From: Ruminococcus sp.
GTDB taxonomy: Bacteria; Bacillota; Clostridia; Oscillospirales; Ruminococcaceae
Assembly: GCA_017463375.1 (NCBI GenBank)
Contig: JAFTPG010000037.1
Span: 1-64,000, forward strand
Direction: 5' to 3'
DNA length: 64,000 nucleotides
Of the stretch, positions 35,649 to 43,219 are shown in pieces. The translations under genes were made by a program, and so were the position numbers. Each line of letters starts with the position of its first letter. The stretch's first letter is position 1. The notes beneath the pieces were generated by a model, which was given only the letters and a program-made list of their open reading frames with translations, did no database searches and had not been told where the DNA came from.

Positions 35649-36776
35649 ATGTATTATGCTCCTGATGACATAACATTTATTTGCGTTATCGGTATTTTCT
35701 GCGTTTTGATTCCGCTTTACCTTACTGTCAGAAACGTCATGTGCCTATTCGCTAAAAAGACCGCTTCCGCAGCTGCTGATATTATATCCATACTTTGGGG
35801 ACTTTTTCTGTCAATAATAGTCGCACTGTTGTTTTTCAATCTCTCATCTCTGGTGGATTCGGACTATGATGACCAAATCTATCCGCATGAGCTTCACAGA
35901 CCTCTCCACAGCGAATACGGTAACATTATTATATGGATTCTTATTTTTGCTGTAATAGCTCTCCTTGTTCTGTGTATTTTCAAGCCTGAAAAGCTTTCAC
36001 CGATTATTTCTGCTGTTTCAATCGCTCTTACTATTATGGGAATCGCCGTATTTGCTTTTATTCTGATTCAGCTGGCAGCAAATTTCAATGCATTTCATAT
36101 GCTGGTATATTTTTACTTCTTCAACATAATTATGATAGCTGTAAGGCGGATTCGTTTTCATATTACCGAGCATGTAAGATTAATCAACGAGCGAAAAACT
36201 GTATTCCGCTTCGGAATTGCAAATAAGCTCTATAAAATAATGTCAAAAGTCTCTGGAATGACTGCTTTCAGCTTTCTGCTGATTTTCCCGATTGCAGCTG
36301 TTTTTGAAATCATTTTTATTCTTCTCGGGCAGGGTCCCGATGGATTCATCAAGGCATTCACTATGACTGCTGATTGGACTTTTTCCACACAGACACCGCC
36401 TCCGCCTATTGAGTATGAGGGACATTATCTCTGTACCGTTGCTGCAGGAGGTCACGAAAAGGTCGTCAAGCCTGTCAGATTCGGCAGACGTCTCAGAAGC
36501 AGGATCGTCGTTAACAGACAGCTTCTTGCTGCAAATGCTTTCGAGGATCTGATTAAGGAAAAGCTCCCGCGCTTTCACTGTGCTGTACGACGATTTTACG
36601 ACAAGTACGGCTATCCTGTTTCAAGACATATTACAACTCCGCTTCGTGCAGATATCGTCTATATCCTCATGAAGCCTATTGAATTTATATTCGTTTTTGT
36701 ACTGTACCTCTGCGACAATCATCCTGAAAACCGCATTGCTGTCCAGTATTCCGACTACAAAAAGGAGTCACATTAA
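35649..36776 (+). CDS. Membrane protein between topoisomerase subunits (DUF6688-like)
   Basis: The 375-residue protein has an N-terminal half of about five membrane segments (residues about 7-27, 47-66, 90-110, 115-140, 145-162) and another near 205-228. A cytosolic C-terminal domain holds a distinctive block, EGHYLCTVAAGGHEKVVKP, then IVVNRQLLAANAFEDLI and a last hydrophobic stretch followed by CDNHPENRIAVQYSD. I recall this block from the DUF6688 family but did not check it. The function is unknown. GGAGGG precedes the ATG, and the gene is 14 bases after subunit B and 3 bases before subunit A, so it is firmly in the topoisomerase operon. Confidence 0.65.
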   Translation: MYYAPDDITFICVIGIFCVLIPLYLTVRNVMCLFAKKTASAAADIISILWGLFLSIIVALLFFNLSSLVDSDYDDQIYPHELHRPLHSEYGNIIIWILIFAVIALLVLCIFKPEKLSPIISAVSIALTIMGIAVFAFILIQLAANFNAFHMLVYFYFFNIIMIAVRRIRFHITEHVRLINERKTVFRFGIANKLYKIMSKVSGMTAFSFLLIFPIAAVFEIIFILLGQGPDGFIKAFTMTADWTFSTQTPPPPIEYEGHYLCTVAAGGHEKVVKPVRFGRRLRSRIVVNRQLLAANAFEDLIKEKLPRFHCAVRRFYDKYGYPVSRHITTPLRADIVYILMKPIEFIFVFVLYLCDNHPENRIAVQYSDYKKESH

Positions 36777-36779
36777 ACT

Positions 36780-39020
36780 ATGGCAAGAAAAAAAGAAACT
36801 CCCAAAAAGAAAGCCGCTCCTAAGCATGACGCATATATAGAAGGCTCGGGAATCGTTGTCAACGAGACCATTACCGACGTCCTCAAAAACAACTATATGC
36901 CCTATGCGATGAGCGTTATTATTTCCCGTGCGCTGCCTGAAATCGACGGATTCAAGCCCTCGCACAGGAAGCTCCTCTACATGATGTACAAGCGTGGACT
37001 GCTTAATCCCGACAAGGAGCGCTCGAAATCCGCCAACGTTGTCGGCGAGACTATGAAGCTTAACCCTCACGGCGATCAGGCTATCTACGAAACCATGGTT
37101 CGTCTTACCCGAGGCAATGAAGCTCTGCTGCATCCTTTTGTTGACTCCAAAGGAAACTTCGGCAAGGCTTATTCCAGCAAGATGCGCTGTGCGGCTCCAC
37201 GATATACGGAGGTTAAGCTTGAAAAGATATGCAACGAGCTGTTCCGTGATATTGATAAGGAAACAGTCGATTTCGTTCCGAACTACGACAACACTATGAC
37301 CGAGCCTGTTCTTCTTCCTGCTACATTCCCGACAGTCCTTGTAAATGCAAACACAGGTATTGCTGTTTCCATGGCAAGCAATGTATGTCCGTTCAATCTT
37401 GAGGAGGTATGTGAAACTACGATTGCTCTGATGAAAAATCCTCAGCACGATATCATCAGCACTCTTAAAGGCCCCGACTTTCCCGGCGGAGGAATGATGC
37501 TCTATGACGAAGCTGAGCTGAACAAGGTCTACGAAACAGGCAGGGGAAGCATTAAGGTTCGCTCAAAGTACAGCTACGATAAGTCCGCAAACTGTATCGA
37601 AGTTACAGAAATCCCCTATACTACGACAGTTGAAGCTATTATGGACAAGATCGTCGAGCTGGTTAAGGCAGGCAAGATCCGTGAGATTTCCTATATCCGT
37701 GATGAGACTGATATCGACGGCCTGAAAATCGCTATTGACCTGAAGCGTGGAGTTGACCCCGATAAGCTCATGCAGAAGCTCTATCGCCTGACCCCGCTTC
37801 AGGACAGCTATCCATGTAACTTCAATATCCTCATTGCAGGAACTCCTAAGGTTATGGGTGTGCGTGAGATTCTCTCCGAATGGACTGCTTTCCGTGAGGA
37901 GTGTATTCATCGCCGCACCTATTTCGACCTGCAGAAGAAAAAGGAGAAGCTCCATCTTCTGGAAGCTCTTGCAAAAATTTTGCTCGACATCGACAAGGCT
38001 ATCCGTATCATCCGTGAAACCGAGGCTGAGTCCGATGTCGTTCCAAACCTCATGATAGGCTTTGGAATTGATGAAATTCAGGCTGAATACGTTGCCGAAA
38101 TCAAGCTCCGCAATATCAACAAGCAGTATATTCTCCGCAGAACCGAGGAAATCGACACTCTACGCAAGGATATCGAGGAGATGGAGGAGATTCTCCGTGA
38201 CAAAAAGAAAATCCGTCAGATTATTGTCAGAGAGCTTCGTGATGTAATCAAAAATTACTCCCAGCCGAGAAAAACTCTCTTCTATTATCAGTCTGACGTT
38301 GAGGACGAGATCACTGAGGATGATACTCCTGATTATCCTGTCAATCTGTTTGTTTCGGCAAGCGGCTACTTCAAGAAAATTACGGTTCAGTCTCTCCGCA
38401 TGAGCAGCGAGCAGAAGCTCAAAGAGGGCGACTACATTATGCAGTCCTACGAGAGCACCAATAAATCCGAGCTTATTTTCTTCTCAGACAAAGCTCAGGC
38501 TTATAAATCAAAGGCAAGCGCATTTGACGATACAAAGGCAAGTGTTATGGGAGATTATATTCCTGCTAAGCTCAGCTTCGATGAGGGAGAAAACCTTAAA
38601 ACTCTTGTTCCGACCAGCGACTACAGCGGTCATATGATTTTCTTTTTTGAAAATGGTAAGGCTGCAAAGGTTCCGCTGAAATCCTATGAGACTAAAACTA
38701 ACCGCAAAAAGCTTGCAAACGCTTATTCAGCGAAGTCTCCGCTTGTTGCAGCTCTTTTTATCGGCGAGGACTGCGATATTATTCTCCGAAGCTCCAGCGG
38801 TCACGCTCTTGTATTCAACACTGCAATGATGCTTCCCAAGGCTACAAGGGACTCACAGGGAATCCAGGCTATGACTCTCAGAAAAAATGCTGTTCTTGCT
38901 TCAGCTCAGATCATTCTGCCTGAGAATTCCGAACAGCTTGAAAAATATCGTTCCAAGAATATTCCTGCTGCCGGAAAGCCTGCAAAGGAGCTCGGCGACA
39001 GTAATCAGCTGTCTTTTTAA
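36780..39020 (+). CDS. Type IIA topoisomerase subunit A (ParC/GyrA-like)
   Basis: The 746-residue protein has the winged-helix breakage domain with catalytic Tyr142 in CAAPRYTEVKL, the tower and coiled-coil C-gate (IDKAIRIIRETE, IEEMEEILRDKKKIRQI), and a C-terminal beta-pinwheel region. I see no GyrA box (QRRGGKG-type), which favours a topoisomerase-IV-like enzyme. In the quinolone region, LNPHGDQAIYETM has Gln99 where E. coli GyrA has Ser83 and Glu103 where it has Asp87. The N terminus carries a lysine-rich extension (ARKKETPKKKAAPK). It ends with a strong terminator. Confidence 0.87.
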   Translation: MARKKETPKKKAAPKHDAYIEGSGIVVNETITDVLKNNYMPYAMSVIISRALPEIDGFKPSHRKLLYMMYKRGLLNPDKERSKSANVVGETMKLNPHGDQAIYETMVRLTRGNEALLHPFVDSKGNFGKAYSSKMRCAAPRYTEVKLEKICNELFRDIDKETVDFVPNYDNTMTEPVLLPATFPTVLVNANTGIAVSMASNVCPFNLEEVCETTIALMKNPQHDIISTLKGPDFPGGGMMLYDEAELNKVYETGRGSIKVRSKYSYDKSANCIEVTEIPYTTTVEAIMDKIVELVKAGKIREISYIRDETDIDGLKIAIDLKRGVDPDKLMQKLYRLTPLQDSYPCNFNILIAGTPKVMGVREILSEWTAFREECIHRRTYFDLQKKKEKLHLLEALAKILLDIDKAIRIIRETEAESDVVPNLMIGFGIDEIQAEYVAEIKLRNINKQYILRRTEEIDTLRKDIEEMEEILRDKKKIRQIIVRELRDVIKNYSQPRKTLFYYQSDVEDEITEDDTPDYPVNLFVSASGYFKKITVQSLRMSSEQKLKEGDYIMQSYESTNKSELIFFSDKAQAYKSKASAFDDTKASVMGDYIPAKLSFDEGENLKTLVPTSDYSGHMIFFFENGKAAKVPLKSYETKTNRKKLANAYSAKSPLVAALFIGEDCDIILRSSSGHALVFNTAMMLPKATRDSQGIQAMTLRKNAVLASAQIILPENSEQLEKYRSKNIPAAGKPAKELGDSNQLSF

Positions 39021-39043
39021 TTTAAAATCAGCGCAGTCAGCGC

Positions 39044-39075
39044 AAAAACTCCCATGATTTCTCATGGGAGTTTTT
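39044..39075 (+). terminator. Terminator of the topoisomerase operon
   Basis: AAAACTCCCATGA pairs with TCATGGGAGTTTT over a four-base loop, then T. Confidence 0.92.
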
Positions 39076-39236
39076 CAGCTCATATATCCTATCGGTCAGG
39101 CAATATCTTATAGCGCTGAATAGGATAAGTAATTTTAAGAGGCACTGTACAGTAAATCACTGGCTCTATCAGTAATAAGTAAAACTTTTATATCGCTGAT
39201 ATTACAGAGCTTCCTTGAATTTAACAAAAGAATTTG

Positions 39237-39265
39237 TTGACAATACTCAAAATTCGAGCTATAAT
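39237..39265 (+). promoter_or_regulatory. Promoter before the CYTH gene and phoH operon
   Basis: TTGACA (39237-39242), 17 bases, TATAAT (39260-39265): consensus. It probably drives the CYTH gene and may extend into phoH-ybeY-era-recO-mutS2. Confidence 0.85.
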
Positions 39266-39342
39266 ATATATGTCTAAGGTGTCGGATATTTTACGGCAGC
39301 TGAGTTTAAATTCCTTTTGCACAGATACGGAGCAGTGATGTG

Positions 39343-39840
39343 ATGATGAATTATGAGATCGAAAGAAAATTTCTTATTGAGCTTCCGGATACAGACGACC
39401 TTGATATAAAGAATAAAACTGCTATTTATCAGGTATATCTTAGAAATGATGAGAATAACACTCAGAGAAGAGTCAGGAAAACTGAGTCGGATGGAGTTTC
39501 AGTATATACCTATACCGAAAAAGTTTTTGTCACGCCTGTCACTCGTGAAGAGACTGAATTTGCAATCAGTGAAGAGAAGTATCTTGAACTCCTCCTGCAA
39601 GCTCGCAAAGACTGCGCTCCCGTTGAAAAGGTGCGGTATCGCTTTGAATATCTCGGTCAGATGTTTGAAATGGATACTTATCCGTTTTCCGACAGGTTTG
39701 CGATTCTTGAGCTGGAGCTTGAAAATGCAGAGCAGTATATAAATTTTCCTGAATGCATAAATGTAATAAAGGAAGTCTCAGATGACGCAGCCTATTCAAA
39801 TGCAGCTCTTGCGACTGCTGGTGCTTTTCCGGAAATATAA
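39343..39840 (+). CDS. CYTH-domain protein (triphosphate tunnel metalloenzyme family)
   Basis: The 165-residue protein begins with the CYTH signature EIERKFLIELP and continues with basic and acidic strands that line the triphosphate tunnel (VYLRNDENNTQRRVRK, YTEKVFV, EKVRYRFEY, DTYPFSDRFAILELELE). Members hydrolyse inorganic triphosphate or nucleotides, or make cAMP; which applies here is unknown. Of three nearby starts (GTG 39340, ATG 39343, ATG 39346) I chose 39343, which has GGAG about ten bases upstream. It is monocistronic or leads the phoH operon, with a 61-base gap. Confidence 0.85.
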   Translation: MMNYEIERKFLIELPDTDDLDIKNKTAIYQVYLRNDENNTQRRVRKTESDGVSVYTYTEKVFVTPVTREETEFAISEEKYLELLLQARKDCAPVEKVRYRFEYLGQMFEMDTYPFSDRFAILELELENAEQYINFPECINVIKEVSDDAAYSNAALATAGAFPEI

Positions 39841-39901
39841 ATAAATATATATAATTTGCGTACTTTCTAATGTGGTACTGCGGAAACGGAGAATTTTATT
39901 G

Positions 39902-40873
39902 ATGTCGGAGAAATTTGTTTCAGTAAGCAATCCCGAACAGCTTTCAGGCCTGTTCGGACATCTCGACGAAAATTTAAACAGAATTCAGAAAGAATATAAT
40001 GTTATAGTCGTCAGCAGAGGCGATACTATAAAGATAATCGGCGACGAGAGCAATGCCGAATCGGCGGCAAAGGCAATCGAGGCGCTGATAAAAATCAACA
40101 GCAGCGGTCAGGCTCTTACGGAGCAGACAGTAAGATATGTGACGTCAATGGTTGCCGATGGTGCAGAGCAGCAGCTCGCTGAACTTAGCGGTGACGGAGT
40201 ATGCGTTACATCTTCGGGAAAAATAGTAAGACCCCGGACTGTAGGACAGAAAAAATATCTCGACGCAATCAAAAATAATACCATTGTATTGGGTATAGGT
40301 CCTGCAGGTACGGGAAAAACTTATCTTGCTGTTGCAATGGCTGTAAAGGCTTTCAGAAGCCATCAGATCAAGAAAATTATCCTCACTCGTCCTGCTGTCG
40401 AGGCTGGCGAGAAGCTCGGTTTTCTTCCGGGCGATCTTCAGGACAAGGTGGATCCTTACCTCAGACCGCTTTACGACGCTCTTTTTGATATGTTCGGCGC
40501 TGAGAGCTTTGCTAAATATATGGAGAAAGGAATCATCGAGGTTGCCCCTCTTGCGTACATGAGAGGAAGAACGCTCGACGAAGCCTTCATAATTCTTGAT
40601 GAGGCTCAGAATACAACCTCGGAACAGATAAAAATGTTCCTTACACGTCTCGGAAATGAAAGCCGAATGGTTATCACCGGAGACATTACTCAGATTGATC
40701 TTCCCGACAGCAAAAAATCAGGACTCGTTGAAGCAGTCCGTGTGCTCAAGGGAATTGACGATATCGCAATTCACCGCTTCACAGAAAAAGATGTGGTGCG
40801 TCATAAGCTCGTACAGGATATTATAAAAGCTTACGAGAAATACAACGAAGGGAGAACGAAAAATCATGGCTAA
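39902..40873 (+). CDS. phoH: PhoH-like ATPase
   Basis: The 323-residue protein has an N-terminal KH-like region and a PhoH P-loop domain with Walker A GPAGTGKTYLAVAMAV, Walker B AFIILDEAQNTTSEQ and a sensor MVITGDITQIDLP. This family is linked to RNA metabolism and is nearly always beside ybeY. The ATG at 39902 is preferred (GGAG upstream at moderate distance) over a GTG at 39872 that would precede it. It overlaps ybeY by 8 bases. Confidence 0.93.
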   Translation: MSEKFVSVSNPEQLSGLFGHLDENLNRIQKEYNVIVVSRGDTIKIIGDESNAESAAKAIEALIKINSSGQALTEQTVRYVTSMVADGAEQQLAELSGDGVCVTSSGKIVRPRTVGQKKYLDAIKNNTIVLGIGPAGTGKTYLAVAMAVKAFRSHQIKKIILTRPAVEAGEKLGFLPGDLQDKVDPYLRPLYDALFDMFGAESFAKYMEKGIIEVAPLAYMRGRTLDEAFIILDEAQNTTSEQIKMFLTRLGNESRMVITGDITQIDLPDSKKSGLVEAVRVLKGIDDIAIHRFTEKDVVRHKLVQDIIKAYEKYNEGRTKNHG

Positions 40874-41375
40874 ATTAAAGGTTTATGTAAAAAATAATCA
40901 GACAGAGGTAAAAGTCCCCGTAGGAATAAGACTGCTTATAAGAAGATGCTGTCAGGCGGTTCTTATTACCGAAAGTTTCGGTAAGGACGCTGAGGTAAGC
41001 GTTTCTTTTGTGAGCAACAACGAGATCAAGAATCTCAATAAAATATATCGAAATAAAGACAGTGTAACCGATGTTCTTTCCTTCCCTCTGACCGGAAGCG
41101 ACGGAACTGCGGAAATTAATCAGGAGACAGGCGCTGTTCTTCTCGGCGATATCGTAATTTCGCTCGAAACTGCTGTAAAGCAGGCAGCTAATTACGGTCA
41201 CTCTCTTGAGCGTGAAATCGGTTTCCTGACAGTTCATTCAATGCTCCACCTTCTCGGATATGACCACGAGACAAGCCAGCTTGATCAGCGCATTATGCGT
41301 GAAAAGGAAGAATCTGTTCTCGAAAAGCTCGGTATTTCAAGAGATACTACGTTCATCGTTCAGGGGGATAATTAA
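40866..41375 (+). CDS. ybeY: Endoribonuclease YbeY
   Basis: YbeY is a zinc metallohydrolase required for rRNA 3' processing and ribosome quality control. The 169-residue protein has the triple-histidine zinc motif HSMLHLLGYDH and the upstream NKIYRNKDSVTDVLSFPL strand. It overlaps phoH and shares its last base with the era ATG. The gene order phoH-ybeY-era without dgkA and cdd between is a compact version of the Bacillus arrangement. Confidence 0.96.
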   Translation: MAKLKVYVKNNQTEVKVPVGIRLLIRRCCQAVLITESFGKDAEVSVSFVSNNEIKNLNKIYRNKDSVTDVLSFPLTGSDGTAEINQETGAVLLGDIVISLETAVKQAANYGHSLEREIGFLTVHSMLHLLGYDHETSQLDQRIMREKEESVLEKLGISRDTTFIVQGDN

Positions 41376-42268
41376 TGTCAAAAACAGCTTTTGTTACTAT
41401 CGCCGGCAGAACAAATGCCGGAAAATCCTCATTGCTCAATGCTATAATCGGAGAAAAAATCGCTTCCGTAAGCAATAAGCCGCAGACTACCCGTACAAGA
41501 ATCACCGGAATCAGAAATATTGACGATGTCCAGCTCGTATTCTTTGATACTCCGGGACTTCACAAGCCTGTAAATAAGCTCAGTGAGCATATGCTCAATA
41601 CGGTCAAGGAATCTGTAAGCGATATTGACGCTGTCGTATTTATGATGGACTGCACAAAGAAAATCAACGAGCAGGAGCTGAATCTCCTGAAATCCTTGAA
41701 CGCTTCAAAAATGCCGGTAATACTGGTACTCAATAAAATAGATCTGCTTAAAAGCATGAACGATCTCGCTCCGGTAATTGCTTCAATGACAGAGCAGATT
41801 CACTTTCAGGCAGTAATTCCCGTGAGCGTTACAGAGGATAACGGCGTTGACATCGTTATTGATGAGATAATGAAGCTCGCTGCGGAATCTCCTCACTACT
41901 TCCCTGAGGACATGATTACCGACCAGCCTGAAAAGGTTATCGCTGCGGAGATCATCCGTGAAAAGCTCCTTATGATGCTCAGTGACGAGGTTCCGCACGG
42001 AATCGCTGTTGGAGTCGAGACAATGACTGAGAGAGACGATAAGGATATTCTCGACATTTCGGCTGTAATCTACTGCGAAAAGGAATCCCATAAAGGAATC
42101 GTAATCGGCAAAAAGGGTGCAATGCTTAAAAAAGCTTCAACCGCCGCGCGTATCGAGCTGGAGGACTTCTTCCGCATTAAGGTAAATCTCCAGTGCTGGG
42201 TAAAGGTCAAGGAGGACTGGCGAAACCGTGAGGGTCTTATCAGAAATTTCGGACTCTCTGAAAAATAA
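41375..42268 (+). CDS. era: GTPase Era
   Basis: Era binds 16S rRNA near its 3' end and assists small-subunit assembly. The 297-residue protein has G1 AGRTNAGKSSLLNAIIG (where most homologues read GRPNVGKS), G2 KPQTTRTRITGI, G3 DTPGLHKP, G4 NKID and a C-terminal KH domain with GKKGAMLKKASTAARIELEDFF. It is transcriptionally coupled to ybeY. A 79-base gap precedes the small yqzL-like gene. Confidence 0.96.
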   Translation: MSKTAFVTIAGRTNAGKSSLLNAIIGEKIASVSNKPQTTRTRITGIRNIDDVQLVFFDTPGLHKPVNKLSEHMLNTVKESVSDIDAVVFMMDCTKKINEQELNLLKSLNASKMPVILVLNKIDLLKSMNDLAPVIASMTEQIHFQAVIPVSVTEDNGVDIVIDEIMKLAAESPHYFPEDMITDQPEKVIAAEIIREKLLMMLSDEVPHGIAVGVETMTERDDKDILDISAVIYCEKESHKGIVIGKKGAMLKKASTAARIELEDFFRIKVNLQCWVKVKEDWRNREGLIRNFGLSEK

Positions 42269-42347
42269 TACCATTCATATACAGCTTTAAGCCGCACACA
42301 ATAGAAATACCGGAAATATTTTCGGAAATATTCTGTCGGAGGCGGCT

Positions 42348-42473
42348 ATGGATACACAGTACCTTTGGGAAAAATTTGCCGAAACTGGAAAAATTGCGGA
42401 CTATCTGCAATATTCTGCGGCAAAAAACGAAATGGATTTAGTAAATGCTGACTATAGAGGGAATTGTTCTTAA
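42348..42473 (+). CDS. yqzL: YqzL-like small protein
   Basis: A 41-codon ORF begins at ATG 42348 after GGAGGCGG. The product starts MDTQYLWEKFAETGKIADYL, which matches the pattern of Bacillus YqzL (aromatic-Trp-x(3)-F-x-x-TG-x-I-x-x-Y-L), a small protein of unknown function that sits between era and recO in Bacillus too. It overlaps the start of recO by 29 bases in another frame, so it may couple recO translation. The C-terminal tail NADYRGNCS is outside the conserved core. Confidence 0.75.
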   Translation: MDTQYLWEKFAETGKIADYLQYSAAKNEMDLVNADYRGNCS

Positions 42474-43209
42474 AGAACGTTCTGTCGGTGAACAGGACAA
42501 ATTTATAGATATTCTTACAAAAGAGAGCGGAGTTCTCGAGCTTTCCGTAAAAGGCGCAAAAAAAATAAACGGAAAATCGGCGAGCTCCACTCAGCTTTTT
42601 GCGTATTCACGCTTCTGCGTCCAGCAGAGAAAAGACCGCTTTTATCTCAACAGCGCTGAGCCGATACATATTTTCTATAACCTCAGAAGCTCGCTGTCGG
42701 GACTCTCGCTTGCAGCATATTTTGCGGAGATTCTGAAATTTTGCTGCACAGAGGAGCACTCCGGAAACGGAGATGTTATGCGTCTTTTCCTGAATACACT
42801 TCATTATCTTGAGAAGAATCTCCGGAGCGAAAAGCTCCTGAAAAGCATATTCGAGCTGCGGCTTATGTCGGAAATCGGTTATATGCCGGATATTCTTGCT
42901 TGCCGCAGGTGCGGCTGCTATGAGCCGGAAAAGCTGTTTTTCTTCCTGAATGACGGAGACTTCTGCTGTTTGGATTGCTTTGCCGATTCAGAAAGCTCCG
43001 TAGGCAAAACGGATTATTTTAAGATTAAATTGCCTGTACTCAATGCGGTGAGACATATCGTTCTTGCCGATTTTGACAGGCTTTTCAATTTCCGTGTTTC
43101 CGAAGCTGTTCAGTCGGAGCTTTCGGCTATATCCGAAGCATATCTGACCCGACATCTCGAACGCAGTTTCAATACACTGAATTTTTATAAATCTATCGAC
43201 TCTAAATAG
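42445..43209 (+). CDS. recO: DNA repair protein RecO
   Basis: RecO mediates loading of RecA onto SSB-coated DNA in the RecFOR route. The 254-residue protein has the N-terminal OB fold (TIEGIVLKERSVGEQDKFI) and a C-terminal helical domain with a four-cysteine zinc site (ACRRCGC and FCCLDC). Its start lies inside the yqzL-like ORF, and there is no strong separate ribosome site, so initiation probably depends on that upstream translation. Confidence 0.93.
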   Translation: MLTIEGIVLKERSVGEQDKFIDILTKESGVLELSVKGAKKINGKSASSTQLFAYSRFCVQQRKDRFYLNSAEPIHIFYNLRSSLSGLSLAAYFAEILKFCCTEEHSGNGDVMRLFLNTLHYLEKNLRSEKLLKSIFELRLMSEIGYMPDILACRRCGCYEPEKLFFFLNDGDFCCLDCFADSESSVGKTDYFKIKLPVLNAVRHIVLADFDRLFNFRVSEAVQSELSAISEAYLTRHLERSFNTLNFYKSIDSK

Positions 43210-43219
43210 GTAAATGATT

